64,000 nucleotides of DNA from Dromiciops gliroides (GCF_019393635.1 NC_057863.1:623219791-623283790); one strand, 5' to 3'; numbered from the stretch's first letter, positions 41,221 through 52,665 are shown. Notes: generated by a model not told the origin, from the sequence alone. Numbers and translations are program-made.

Positions 41221-41749
41221 AGAGAGGCTCAGAGCTGGAAGTAATCTAGTCTTCCCCCATCTTTTTTTGTTACATATAAAGAAAGAGGTCCAGAGAGGAT
41301 GTACCCACGGTGACACAGGTAAGAAGGGACAACGAGTCCAAGATCCACTGCTCCAATCCCTAATCCTTCTCCCATATGACAGTCTGCACACACTTGGAAA
41401 TAGCCTTCTCTTCTCTGGATTCAACACCCCCAGTTCTTTCAACGGATGGCCTGGTTTTCCACCCTCTCCTCTCAACACCCTGCTCACCTTGCCTTATATG
41501 ACTTCCAGCTTGTCAACTTCCTCCCCCAGCAAGGAACCCAATATTCCGAGCATAGCTTAAACAAAGTAGAGTGCATTAAGAATATTGCCTGCCTTCTCTA
41601 AGAGACTGTAGACTTCTTTTCAAGGGGCCCAAGCTCAATTTAGTTAGAACGATGGCACTGAGCTCATTTGGAAAGGAATGAAGAGACAGTATACATGACA
41701 AAGAATTTTCTTCACAATAGCCCAGCAAAGTAAGAACCATACATTTTGT

Positions 41750-42535
41750 CATCATCAATCATCACCCATCAATCCTCTTCATCAATCAATCCTTATCAAT
41801 CAGTCCTCATCTTCATCAATCAGTCCTCCTCATCAGTCCATACTCATCAATCAGTCCTCATCTTCATCAATCAGTCCTCCTCATCAGTCCATACTCATCA
41901 ATCAGTCCTCATCTTCATCAATCAGTCCTCCTCATCAGTCCTCCTCATCAATCAGTCCTCATCTTCATCAATCAGTCCTCCTCATCAATCCATACTCATC
42001 AATCAATCCTCATCAATCAGTCCTCATCTTCATCAATAAGTCCTCCTCATCAATCAGTCCTCCTCATCAATCCATACTCATCAATCAGTCCTCATCTTCA
42101 TCAATCAGTCCTCCTCATCAATCAGTCCTCCTCATCAATCCATACTCATCAATCAGTCCTCATCTTCATCAATCAGTCCTCATCTTCATCAATCAGTCCT
42201 CCTCATCAGTCCTCCTCATCAATCAGTCCTCATCTTCATCAATCAGTCCTCCTCATCAATCCATACTCATCAATCAATCCTCATCAATCAGTCCTCATCT
42301 TCATCAATCAGTCCTCCTCATCAATCAGTCCTCCTCATCAATCCATACTCATCAATCAGTCCTCATCTTCATCAATCAGTCCTCCTCATCAATCAGTCCT
42401 CCTCATCAATCCATACTCATCAATCAGTCCTCATCTTCATCAATCAGTCCTCCTCATCAATCCATACTCATCAATCAATCCTCATCTTCCTCCAATCATT
42501 CATCCATCCATCCATCCATCTCATCATCATCTTAC
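41750..42535. repeat. 785-bp higher-order tandem repeat (CATCAATCAGTCCTC-based)
   Basis: About 50 short units built on CATCAATCAGTCCTC with CATCTT and CATACT variants, organised in larger blocks punctuated by CCATACTCAT. It ends in (CATC)n at 42500-42535. There are no unique spacers, so it is not a CRISPR array. Confidence 0.95.
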
Positions 42536-43204
42536 ATTACTCTTGCCTCTGCTTCAAAATTTTTTTCACAATTACTATTCCCTACCCATGATATTTACTC
42601 CATTCTCTATCTTCTTTTGCCCTATTCCTCCTCAAAAGTGTTTTGCTTCTGACTGCCCCCTCCCCCACTCTGCTCTCCCTTCTTTCTCCCCTCCCTCCTT
42701 ATCTCCTTCCCCTCCTACTTTTCTGCAGGGTTAGATAGATTACTCCACCCAATTGAGCGTGTATGTTGTTCCCTCCTTGAGCCAGCTCTGAGTAAGGTCT
42801 TTGAGCCAATTCTGATGAGTGTAAGGCTCAATCCTCCCCCATCTTTCCCCTCACTCCATAAGCCCTTTCCTGCTTCTTTCATGTAGGATTTCACTCCATT
42901 CTATCTCTCCCCTTCCTCCTCCCCCAGTAGGCATGAGTTTCTACCCAAGACAACTGGGAGGGTTCACTCGAGGAAGTGATCATTTGGGAGAAAGCAGAGT
43001 GGCACACCTCCCCAATAACTCTGCTTCCTCCTTTGGCCACATCCTTGCTTCCTACCTCAACCCTTGTTGCCTCTTCATTCCCCCAGATAACATCTTGTCC
43101 TCTAATTAAGCTCATGAGCTCTGCAGTTCCTGTGATTCATTCCCAGTCCATGGGCTGCTACTCTGGGTGGGGGGGGGGTGTCTAAGTGAGAAAGGATAAA
43201 GAGA

Positions 43205-43437
43205 AATGTTTCCCTGCAGGAGTTTGGAAGACTGTGGGTCAAAGCCTTGTAGGGTTATCAGGGGGATTGGTGTAGAACAGAGAGCTGGGGATAAAGGGAA
43301 GTAGAAAGAGAAGTCTCTCCTCTCCCCTGGAGATTTCCCTGACTCCTCCAGCCCTCTCTGGACTCCATAATTTAGTATTTCATAGAACCATATGACATCA
43401 GAGCTGGGAGGGACCTTAGAACAGAGAATGTCAAAGC
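43205..43437 (+). repeat. Segmental duplication, copy A
   Basis: From AATGTTTCCCTGCAGGAG to AACAGAGAATGTC, aligning by eye at about 90% to 44587-44815. It carries only diverged 33-bp-family units at its right end (to about 43520). Confidence 0.9.
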
Positions 43438-43559
43438 TTGGCGGTATCTTAAGAAATGAAATGTTGGGGCTGGAAGGAAGCTTACTACAAAGAGTGTCAG
43501 CATTGGGGGGATCTTAGAGAACCTCTAATCTAAATCCCATCATTTCCTAGGTGGGGAAA

Positions 43560-43740
43560 TTAATGTGCAGTCAAGCAGGCAACAAGCATTTGTTAAGCAC
43601 TTACTATATGACAGACAAGCATTGGGGATAAAAACACAAGCAAAACAACAGTAGCTGCCCTCAAGGAGCTTGTCATCTAGTGGAAGAAGACAAGACATAG
43701 AAGGATCCAAAAAGCAGGGGGCTACAGAATGTGTACCATT
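43560..43740 (+). mobile_element. Ancient interspersed repeat
   Basis: AACAAGCATTTGTTAAGCACTTACTATATGACAG ... GCTGCCCTCAAGGAGCTTGTCATCTAGTGG. Confidence 0.6.
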
Positions 43741-44041
43741 TTGGGGAAGGGGGTGAAGTTCAGAGATTCTGAAGCATGGCCAGGAGGGAATAGGAGCATG
43801 AGCATCCAGGGCCTATCCTCAAAATGAAGGTGCTCACCAATGAGAGAAGAGGACCAACATGGTCGAGGGATGTTCCAGTGTGAGAAGGCAGCTGAATCAT
43901 TGTGGCAAAATTTGGAGAGACAGCGGCCCAGCTGAGAGCAAAATTGGTTTGTCTATCATACACTTTCCATGGTGTTTTCTGTTCCTCATCTGGGGTTCTG
44001 GGTGTTGAAAGACTAGAAACTGCTTCAGGGCATAGGACCTG

Positions 44042-44208
44042 TGTTTTTGTTTTGTTTTGTTGTTGTTGTTGTTTTTGCAAGGCAATGAGGGTTAAATGAC
44101 TTGCCCAGGGTCACACAGCTAGTAAGTGTCAAGTGTCTGAGGCCAGGTTTGAACTCAGGTCCTGCTGAAAGGGCTGGTGCTTTATCCACTGCACCACCTA
44201 GCTTACCC
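44042..44208 (-). mobile_element. tRNA-derived marsupial SINE
   Basis: Antisense copy with a (TTTTG)n/(GTT)n tail. The middle is slightly deleted (CCTGCTGAAAGGGCTGG). Confidence 0.9.
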
Positions 44209-44339
44209 TCTGATACCTTTTCTTATCCTTGAAACACTAAGCAGAGAGCAGATACTCTAAGGATGAGGAACCAGGCTAGAGACAGGAGGAAACAAGAATC
44301 TGAGACCTACTAAGGCTTTAACACTAGAGAGACAAGGTA

Positions 44340-44575
44340 CATTGATTGCGTCAGTTGGAGTGAGAATTTTCGATTGCTTATAATTGTACTATTATTTACT
44401 ATAATTAATTCTATTTCTGTAAATGCTTTTTAAATACAAATAATTACAAGCAGACATTATGATTTTCCTTCAAATAAAAGTTTACATCCAGATATCTATT
44501 TTATTTGACTTGTGGATTTAAAAAAAATGCAACTATCAATTGACAAAGCTTGGTGCTTGAAGAGATTCTTAAAAT
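44340..44575. promoter_or_regulatory. AT-rich, repeat-free candidate conserved element
   Basis: Dense in TAAT-core words (CTATAATTAATTC, AATAATTAC) and bounded by repeats on both sides. Conservation unverified. Confidence 0.25.
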
Positions 44576-44586
44576 CCATCTAGCTT

Positions 44587-44815
44587 AATGTTTCCCTACA
44601 GCAGTTTGGAAGACTTTGGGTCAAAGCCTTGTAGGGTCATCAAGGGAACTGGTGTAGGACAGGGAGCTGGGGATAAAGGAAAATAGAAAGAGAAGCCTCT
44701 CCTGTCCCCTGAGGATCTCCCTGACTTCTCCAGCCCTCTCTGGACTCCATAATTTCGTATTTCATGGAACCATATGATGTCAGAGCTGGAAGGGTCCTTA
44801 GAACAGAGAATTTCA
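44587..44815 (+). repeat. Segmental duplication, copy B
   Basis: AATGTTTCCCTACAGCAG through the start of the 33-bp array. Offset from copy A is about 1382 bp. Confidence 0.9.
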
Positions 44816-45000
44816 GAACTGGGAGGGTCCTTAGAACAGAGAATATCAGAGCTGGGAGGGTCCTTAGAACAGAGAATGTCAGAGCTGAGAGGGTCCTTAG
44901 AACAGAGAATGTCAGAGCTGGGAGGGTCCCTAGAACAGAGAAGGTCAGAGCTGGGAGGGACCTTAGAACAGAGAATGCCAGAGCTGAGAGGACTGACATC
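44775..45000 (+). repeat. 33-bp minisatellite, about seven units
   Basis: Tandem units built on GAGGGTCCTTAGAACAGAGA plus a TCAGAGCTGG segment. They are highly homogeneous, in opposite orientation to the array at 38.6 kb, and the open frames on both strands are artefacts of the 11-codon period. Confidence 0.95.
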
Positions 45001-45269
45001 CTCTAGGGGCCAGGGCTCTGCGTTAGGCAAGTTTTCCAGAAAGAAGACACTGTTTTATTCTTTTGAGAGTTCTCATCTCTTCAATGGGTCCCTGAGAATT
45101 GAAAGAGCCCATTGTTTATTCGGGATGGGTCTCCACACATGTAGTGTGTGCTCTGGGACTACTATCCCAACCCCCCACTGTCACCAGCAGGTCGGATCCC
45201 CAAAGGGTGACATCTGTGTCCCATCAGGGTTCCATGGGTAGCTCTGAGGGGTTAGAGGTGGTTTTTTAG

Positions 45270-45530
45270 TGAAAGCCCCCAGTGTTAGTTTCCTATCCAT
45301 GACAGTCAGTTGATATCAATTAGACAGTTGGACTCTATTAGCTTTCAGAAAGAAGTATTTACCAAGGAAGTGTAGCAAGAACAGTTGGCACAAAATATTT
45401 CACCCAAAGACACACTATTCCATGAGTGAGTCCGTCCTGAGTCCAAAGGAAAGGGGTAGCTCACTACTCCTGGAAATCCTTTTGCTGGAGTCCTCAAGAC
45501 ATTTCTGTGTGATGCAGCTTTGTTCCCAGA
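45270..45530. mobile_element. Unclassified interspersed repeat (LTR-like), copy 1
   Basis: Shares TTAGCTTTCAGAAAGAAGTATTTACCAAGG...TAGCAAGAACAGTTGGC with the diverged copy at 57660-57800. Family unknown. Confidence 0.45.
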
Positions 45531-45680
45531 TTTTTTTTGGGGGGGGCAGGGCAATGAGGGTTAAGTGACTTGCCCAGGGTCACACAGCTAGTAAGTGTCA
45601 AGTGTATGAGGCTGGCTTTGAACTCAGGTCCTTCTGAATCCAGGGCCAGTGCTTTATCCACTGCACCACCTAGCCACCCC
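45531..45680 (-). mobile_element. tRNA-derived marsupial SINE (first of tandem pair)
   Basis: Full antisense copy ending CACCTAGCCACCCCC. Confidence 0.93.
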
Positions 45681-45695
45681 CTAGAAGGAAAATAT

Positions 45696-45849
45696 ATCTT
45701 TTTTTTTCTTTTTGCAGGGCAATGGGGGTTAAGTGACTTGCCCAGGGTCACACAGCTAGTAAGTGTCAAGTGTCTGAGGTTGGATTTGAACTCAGGTCCT
45801 CCTGAATCTAGGGCCGGTGCTTTATCCACTGTACCACCTAGCTGCCCCC
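45696..45849 (-). mobile_element. tRNA-derived marsupial SINE (second of tandem pair)
   Basis: Full antisense copy only about 15 bp from the previous one, in the same orientation. Confidence 0.93.
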
Positions 45850-46139
45850 GCCCCCCCCCCTTCTCAGACTTCTTGCTGAGCCTCCAGTCTGCCTTCCCTC
45901 AGCTCATCCAGGCTGCCCTGGGCTCCCCATGCAGATGCTGCCATCAACCTTTACTATCTCAGGAACACGGCCAGGATGCCAATGGAAGCTCCCAAGGACC
46001 TCCTCTGGCCCACATGGAGAAGGAGAGTGGACTAAGAACAAGGACAAGGGTGGATTTCTTCTTCTCCCCCAAGGCAATTCCTTCTCAGGAGCTTGTCTCT
46101 CCTCAGTGCTTCTGGACACTGGGATCATTTCTAAATTGG

Positions 46140-46390
46140 CTCACTGTTTTATAGGCAATGCAAGTTCCATCAACCAATCTGAATACACTTCCCGTGCAAT
46201 TTTACTCCTGTTTATCCAACAGCTTTTAAAAATGTATCAGGATCATTTAGTCTAAAATCCGCGATGGATTTCTTAGAGATGTGTTCTCCTCTGGTTAAAA
46301 TTTCATGGGGTAGCAGAATGACACTTTAAATGGAATTAAGACAATTCGATTGGTTGAATCAATATCCACCCTCCTCTTGTATTTACAGAT
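46140..46390. promoter_or_regulatory. Repeat-free candidate conserved element
   Basis: AT-rich unique block with AATGGAATTAAGACAATTCGATTGGTTGAATCAATATCC. Conservation unverified. Confidence 0.25.
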
Positions 46391-46399
46391 GGTCTCCCG

Positions 46400-46610
46400 A
46401 ATTCGAATGGGAACCTCTTGAGGGCAGGGACTGTGTTTTTGCCTTTCTTTGTATCCTGGGTGCTTGGCAGAGTGCCTGACACATAGTAGGTGTCAGTCAG
46501 TCAATAATCGTTTATTAAGCTCCTGCTATGTTCCGGGCATTCTGCTAAGCTCCCAGAATACAAAGAAAGAGAAAAATAATGTCCCTGTCCTAAATAAATG
46601 CTCAGTGACT
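46400..46610 (+). mobile_element. Composite of ancient repeat tails
   Basis: GGAACCTCTTGAGGGCAGGGACTGTG ... CACATAGTAGGTG followed by AATAATCGTTTATTAAGCTCCTGCTATG. Confidence 0.55.
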
Positions 46611-46844
46611 GATTCACTGACCGGTTCACACCGGGAGATCCCTTTCGTGATGAAATCTCAGACTCTGCATGTATTGGATGAGTGTGACTTTGTGATTACT
46701 GGAATCCTGGATTCCCTTCTCTGCTCTTCTAGGAGGCTCTCTTCCCTTCCCCCATCCTCCTCTCCGCTCTTTGTAGAGGGAGGGAGGGACGGAGCGAGAG
46801 GTGGGATCACATCGACAATTTTTTTTTTCAAACAACACTTAAGA

Positions 46845-47045
46845 ACAGAGCAGAACTGATAGCTAAATTAGACCTGCTGAGCAGGCTTGTTTAATTGAAA
46901 ATGCCATCTGTAATTTAAATGTCAGAATGGGGACGGTGATTAAAACCCGCCTTGATTACCAGGGGTCCTTTGCCAGCTTCAAAACCGACACCCCCCGGCC
47001 CTGCAAACGGACCACGGAGTATGGCACTATCGAGCAATTCATAGA
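46845..47045. promoter_or_regulatory. Repeat-free candidate conserved element
   Basis: TTGTTTAATTGAAAATGCCATCTGTAATTTAAATG followed by CGGTGATTAAAACCCGCCTTGATTACC. The composition change and lack of repeats suggest constraint; not tested. Confidence 0.3.
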
Positions 47046-47370
47046 CTCCAGGGGGACTCCCACAGGATGTGGCCAGTAAGGCAAGGGGGAGGGGCGAGGG
47101 TGCCCTCCCTGGCTGCTGCCACAGGGTTGACACTGCCTAGTCTGGCCAAGTCCTGAAGAAGGCTCTCTGTGTGCACAGATCATCAGGCGGATAGGGTCTC
47201 AGACTCCCTAGAAGGCAAGGAAGGGGAGAGAGATGGCCAGAAAAGAGCTATTATTGGGCTTACATTTTAACCGGCACTTTCTTTGGGTCATTGGATCCCA
47301 GGACCACAGGATTAGAGATCTAGAACTGGAGCTGGCTCATTTAACAGATGAGGAAAACGAGGCTTAGAGA

Positions 47371-47518
47371 TTTTTTTTTTTTTGCACGTCAGTGAGGGTT
47401 AAGTGACTTGCCCAGGGTCACACAACTAGTAAGTATCAAGTCTCTAAGGCAGGATTTGAACTCAGGTCCTCCTGAATCTGGGGCCAGGGCTTTATCCACT
47501 GAGCCACCTAGCTGCCCC
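47371..47518 (-). mobile_element. tRNA-derived marsupial SINE
   Basis: Full antisense copy inserted in a MIR-like context (AACAGATGAGGAAAACGAGGC before, GGGACTTGTCCAAGGTCAC after). Confidence 0.92.
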
Positions 47519-47858
47519 CAGCATAGAGAATTTAAGGGACTTGTCCAAGGTCACAGTGAGTGAGTAGCAAAACTATAATTTGACTTCATCATTTAGCATT
47601 CTTTCCATGAATCATGCTGCTTGGGAAAGACACCCTATGTCCCAACTGCTGTGGCAATTAAGTCCCTTCTTTTGAGGGGTGGAGGAATACCTGGAGACGC
47701 AAAGATTTATAATCTTGACTGATGCTTAAACTGTTTCTACATTGCTCTTCTTCACATTTCCCTTTCTTGAGCATTGCCATTTGCTCTGATTTTTGCAGAG
47801 GATGCCCTCCCCTAACTGGCTACGCCATCCCAGGAAGACTGATTTCTCTTATTGTCTT

Positions 47859-48006
47859 TTTTTTTTTTTGGTGGGGCAAGGAGGGTTAAGTGACTTGCCC
47901 GGAGTCACACAGCTAGGTAACTGTCAAGTGTTTGAGGTTGGATTTGAACTCAGGTCCTCCTGAATCCAGAGCCGGTGCTCTATCCACTGGGCCACCTAGC
48001 TGACCC
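47859..48006 (-). mobile_element. tRNA-derived marsupial SINE with 14-bp target-site duplication
   Basis: Full antisense copy flanked by TCTCTTATTGTCTT at 47845-47858 and 48007-48020. Confidence 0.94.
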
Positions 48007-48279
48007 TCTCTTATTGTCTTCTGGTGCTCTCTACAGCAAACCCAATCTTTTAAAAGAGGCATCATAGTATAGGGGGATAAAAATTGTGTTTGGAGTCTTA
48101 AAGTCTGAGGTTGTTGGCTGGAACTCCGACTTCCACAAACTAGCTACGGGCAGGTCGTGTCATTTTTCTGTGCTTTGATTTCCTCATCTATAAATAAGGG
48201 GGGGGTCTAACTAGATGGACTTCAAGGTCCCTTTCACCTCTGAAGTCTCTCTCCTCTAGTTCCCTTGACCCCACAGATC

Positions 48280-48960
48280 ATTGATATTTGAAGTTGTTTT
48301 CACTCTAAATGACTCCTTCCCTCTAGATTTTCTTTTCTCCTAAAGTTTGCTATCTTTCTTTTATATCATTGTCATTTCCAAACATCCCTTTTCCCTCCCC
48401 AGAAAGTGATCCCCTGTGACCAGAAACTAAAAATAAAGAGATTTTTAAAAAGTAGCCCAGCTTTTAAAAGTAGAGTCTGGCAAGGTGTGCAATGTTGCAT
48501 ACCCATGGTCCCCCATAGTGCAAATAAGGGAGGGGTGTACACCCTCCCCCATTTTCAAAGTAGATTGTTATAATTACACAGCATTCAGTCAAATTGCTCT
48601 TGAGGAGGGATCTTTGCTCATATTTTGAAAGCCTGGGCTCCTGGACCCTGCACATGGCCAAATTCTAGATAACCTTAACTGCTGTTCCTCTGATTTGACA
48701 TGGAATTGAATTGATGTCACCCTCATCCCTCCCCCTCCTCCAACACCATCCATGGTCTACTTCCCAATTCATCTGCTAGAGGATGCCAATAGCACCATCT
48801 TCAGGATGGGGAGAGGGGTGCCCTCTCTGAACTGCCTTTGCTGTTGGCACTTCCCCAGGGCGTGTTGGAGCACCTCTCAGTCTATCATGGCCTTCCCCAA
48901 ACCCCAGTGGCATGCCAGGACCTGACCTGCCCCATTCAGCGCCCTCAGCCTCTCCCACTC
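48280..48960. other. Unassigned intergenic sequence
   Basis: No gene or clear repeat recognised; short frames have no recognisable product. Confidence 0.4.
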
Positions 48961-48964
48961 TGAC

Positions 48965-49300
48965 CCCTGGGCTATGCAGAAGAAAACAGAGGGAACATCA
49001 CTCCTCATTAGAGACGCTTCCATTTTCTAGGGTCATCACTACTTGTGTGTGCTCAGCTTGTTAGAGAAAAACAACTATCCGCTTTAGTATTGATTTGCAT
49101 AATTCCGGTCTAATTAGGTTAGGCCTCTCTAGAGTGGCAGAGAGAAGGCTGGCTCCTCTACCTCTTATTGACATTGCTGTGAACTTGGAGTTAGGATGGG
49201 CTCTTTCTCCTGGGAGCCTTCGAGCAGCTCACATTTGCAGAGCTGGTTACAGTTTGCAAAATTATTTGTATTGCAGATTTGTAGAATGTCAGAGCTGGCA
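48965..49300. promoter_or_regulatory. Candidate conserved element with octamer motif
   Basis: Repeat-free block containing the POU octamer ATTTGCAT (in GATTTGCATAATTCC, near 49093) and a TAAT-core pair GTCTAATTAGG. Conservation unverified. Confidence 0.3.
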
Positions 49301-49639
49301 TGGACATTGGGGGAGGGGTGCCTTTGAGTCCAGTCTCCATGCAGATGCCCTTTGCCTTCCCTTGCCTTCCCTTGCCTTCCCTTCCCTCCCCACCTAACAT
49401 TCTTTCCACCACATCCCCACTGACTTCACTTGACTCCCAATCTTCTGAACCTCAGTGTTCTCATTTGTAAAATGAGGACAATAATACTTGAGCCACCTCT
49501 GAGTACAGTGACTTGTAAACCTTAAGGTTAGAGGTATATAAATGTAGTTATTGATAATGATGATGATTAAAGGAAGCAATGTGATTCATGACTTTTTGAA
49601 TGGGAGTCAAAAAATTTGTTTTTCAAGCCTTTCTCCCAT

Positions 49640-49830
49640 GTATATTGTGGCATAGTGGACAGAACCCGGTCTCCAAAGTCATATGACCTAGGTTTAAATT
49701 CTGCCTCTGACATTTATGACCCATGTGACCCTGAGCAAACAATGTAACCACCCTGGGCCTCAATTTCTCCATTTGCAAAATGATGATATCAATACTTATA
49801 ATACTGATTTCGTAGGAATGATTTAGAGAA
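49640..49830 (+). mobile_element. MIR/CORE-SINE copy
   Basis: TAGTGGACAGAACCCGGTCTCC ... GGTTTAAATTCTGCCTCTGAC ... CTCAATTTCTCCATTTGCAAAATGATG. Confidence 0.75.
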
Positions 49831-50344
49831 AAGTCTTTGGTAGACATTACACTGTTTTGTAAATGTAAACCCAGGGTCACTTAGGCAGTAACAAAAGAGT
49901 GAATGGAACTCAGGTCTTCTGGTTTCCAATCCATTGGTTTTCCATTGGTCAGCTTTGTCAGGCCATATTCATGCCCAGGAGTGGGTTTTTTGAAGCAGTG
50001 AGTTTTTTTGGGAAGCAAAGGGACTGGATAAGAAGAGGATGTCTCCTGTCCTCTTCCCCAGTCCCAGATGACTTCAGGGTTCCTATGCGTTCTGAATTAG
50101 AAAGCCCAGACATCCCTAGAAGCCAAGTCTGATTTCTGCTGGAAGCAGGTCTCTGGGGACTGCTGGTTTGCTTATCAGCTATCTCTCTTGGAGTTGAATA
50201 ACAAGGACCTTCTCCAGGAAAAGGGTGTCACTGGTTCCCCATTTCTTTGAGGGTCATTATCCTTGATGGAACTCCCAATATCCCTTGGGTTCTAGGCCTG
50301 TGGGACAGGCAGGACCCATGCAGGACTATAGATCTCAAGCTGGA

Positions 50345-50520
50345 AGGCACTTTAGAGGTCATCAAACCCAACCCCTTCATTTTACAGGGGAGTAGACTGA
50401 GGCACAGATAATTTTTTTTGGTGACTCAGCAAGAGTCACGTAGCTAATAAATGTCTAAGGCAGGATTTAAACCCAGGTCTTCCGGATTGTAAATCTAGTA
50501 CTCTATCTACTATACTAGTC
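50345..50520 (-). mobile_element. MIR/CORE-SINE copy
   Basis: GAGGTCATCAAACCCAACCCCTTCATTTTACAGGGGAG ... GGATTTAAACCCAGGTCTTCCGG. Confidence 0.75.
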
Positions 50521-50719
50521 TGCACTATTCCAGGTAGTTAATAACAATGAATAATATTTCTCTATTTCTATTGTGGGTATCATTATCTTTCTAGTCACCC
50601 AGCTTTACAACTTGCAGTCAGCTCTTGGCTTTCATATCTAATCAGTTGCTAATTGTTGCTGATTGTATTTCTTTCTTTCTACTTACACAGTCAGTACCCA
50701 CCCTGGTTTAGACCCTTGC

Positions 50720-50817
50720 CTATATATATATATGTGTGTGTATATATATATACACACATATACATATATATACACACACACACACATATATATATATATA
50801 CACACACATATACATAT

Positions 50818-50850
<33 letters not shown>

Positions 50851-50867
50851 CACACACATATACATAT

Positions 50868-50907
<40 letters not shown>

Positions 50908-50908
50908 T
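50720..50908. repeat. Compound (TA)n/(CA)n microsatellite
   Basis: Alternating TA, TG and CA blocks of about 190 bp including internal repeats of CACACACATATACATATACAC. Open in several frames for compositional reasons. Confidence 0.95.
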
Positions 50909-51044
50909 TGCAGGGCAATGAGAGTTAAATGACTTGCCCAGGGTCACACAGCTCGTAAGTGTCAAGTGTCTGAGGTCAAATTTGAACTCAGGTCCTCCTG
51001 AATCCAGGGCTGGTGCTTTATCCACTGCGCCACCTAGCTGCTCC
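50909..51044 (-). mobile_element. tRNA-derived marsupial SINE
   Basis: Antisense copy whose A-tail side abuts the compound microsatellite. Confidence 0.93.
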
Positions 51045-52320
51045 CCTAGACTTTTGCAACCTCCTGCATCTTCCTGTATCTCTGTTTTGTAATTCACCAC
51101 CTACAAGCTACCAAATTTTTATTCCCCAAAACACAGTTCTAACTATAGTCACTCCCCTGCTCTTGAAACATCAGTGGCTCCCTATTGCTTCTATTAAAGT
51201 ACAAACTCTTCAGCATGGATTTAAAGCTTTTCATTGTCTGACACAACTTTTCCAGATTTATTTCTTAGTGCTTCCCTTTTTTCATGCACCCTACATTCCA
51301 ACTAAACTGAACTATCCCCCAAACCCTCCATCCCCTATTTCTGTTTTTATCAGGCTGTTGATTGGCTGAATGCAACTCTTCTTCTTCTATGGAATTTTGT
51401 CTCTTAGAATTCCCAACTTCTTTCAAAACTCAGCTTAGGTGCCACTTATGTGAAGCCTTACTCAGTCCTCTTGCCCCAGTTGTTCTTATGTCCATTTTAT
51501 AGATGAAGCTCAAAGTGGTTGAGTGACTTGCTCAGAATCGCGCATCTGAGGCAAGATTTTAATCTGGATCTTACCTTAGCCCAGTGCCTGGCACATAGTA
51601 GGTGCTTACTAAATAACGTTTCTTGAGTGCAAGTCCAGAGCTCAGTCCACTATGTAATTCTGGTCATGGAGTAGCAGAAATCTGTGACTGGGCATCAGGA
51701 GACCTAGATTTAGGTCTCTCTTCTCTGCCACTTAAAAGTCACGTGACCTTTGGAGAATAATCTCTCAGCCTCCGGTTCCTCATGTGTAAACAAACCAACC
51801 AACCAGGCTTAATACCCCATACATAGATTCCCTTTTGGGAAATTTTTTTTTACAAACCTTTGTGGGGGGGGCATAGGGATAGGGGTTTTGAACCAATGAT
51901 TTAATTAGTGGAGGCATTTCCTAGGAAGAAATTCTCTCTACCAATGCTGATGGGTAACTTCTCTCCAACTAGTTTCCTAGGGGCAATGAGGGATTGGGAT
52001 GCAGCCAAGGTCATACAGCCAAGGTACATTAAAGTCCTGTTTCCCTAACTACAAGACTGTCTCTCTATCTGCCATGCTGTTTCTCACTTTGCAACCTTAA
52101 AGTGTTTTGTTTTGTTTTGTTTTTTGTTTGTTTGCTTCTTTTAAAGTGTGAGCCATTACTATGAATGGAAGGAACTTTGGACAAGGATTCAGAATACCCA
52201 AGCTCCAGGGATCTAACTCATATTCATTATGTGATCTGAGGTGTCACTTCCCTTTTCTGGGCCTCAATTTCTCTGTCTGCAAAATGGGCAAGGAGATGTA
52301 GAAGTTATCTAAGAGCCTTT
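51045..52320. other. Intergenic sequence with ancient repeat fragments
   Basis: MIR/L2 fragments at about 51490-51620, 51660-51790 and 52150-52310. 51060-51470 resembles an old diverged repeat (CTCTTGAAACATCAGTGGCTCCCTATTGC). No gene seen. Confidence 0.45.
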
Positions 52321-52329
52321 AAGAGCTTT

Positions 52330-52665
52330 GCCACACAAAGATTTTAGGATGGTCCAGTCTCGCCTATCCCTATCCAGGGAGCTAATCCTTCCTTATCCTA
52401 GACTGTTTGCAATAATTTTTATCCTTTCTATGTCTTTTGTGGTTGAAATCCTTGAAACAGCAGGCCCTACCCTGTCCAATCTCTCTCCACTTTTCTTTCT
52501 CCTCCTGCCAATTACGTGCAACATTAAAACTGGCTCATGGACCAAGTTATTACCACCCAAGAATAATCGCCGCCTCTGCTACAAGAAACTAATTAACAGT
52601 ATGCAATGAAGGAAAAATAGATTCAATTAATTAGTGGCTTAATAAGAACCAGCCATTTACTACAG
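52330..52665. promoter_or_regulatory. Candidate conserved non-coding element
   Basis: Repeat-free block with CCAATTACGTGCAACATTAAAAC, CAAGTTATTACC, GAAACTAATTAACAGTATGC and TTCAATTAATTAGTGGC. This is the densest clustering of TAAT-core sites in the window. Conservation unverified. Confidence 0.35.

Noticed and set aside
41750..42535. CRISPR-like direct repeats
   Set aside because: Repeats are directly adjacent with no unique spacers, and the genome is vertebrate. It is a tandem repeat.
44596..45241. Repetitive 11-residue protein frames on both strands
   Set aside because: Same 33-bp minisatellite artefact.
50653..50932. Tyr-Ile-Thr-His-rich open frames
   Set aside because: Translation of the compound TA/CA microsatellite.
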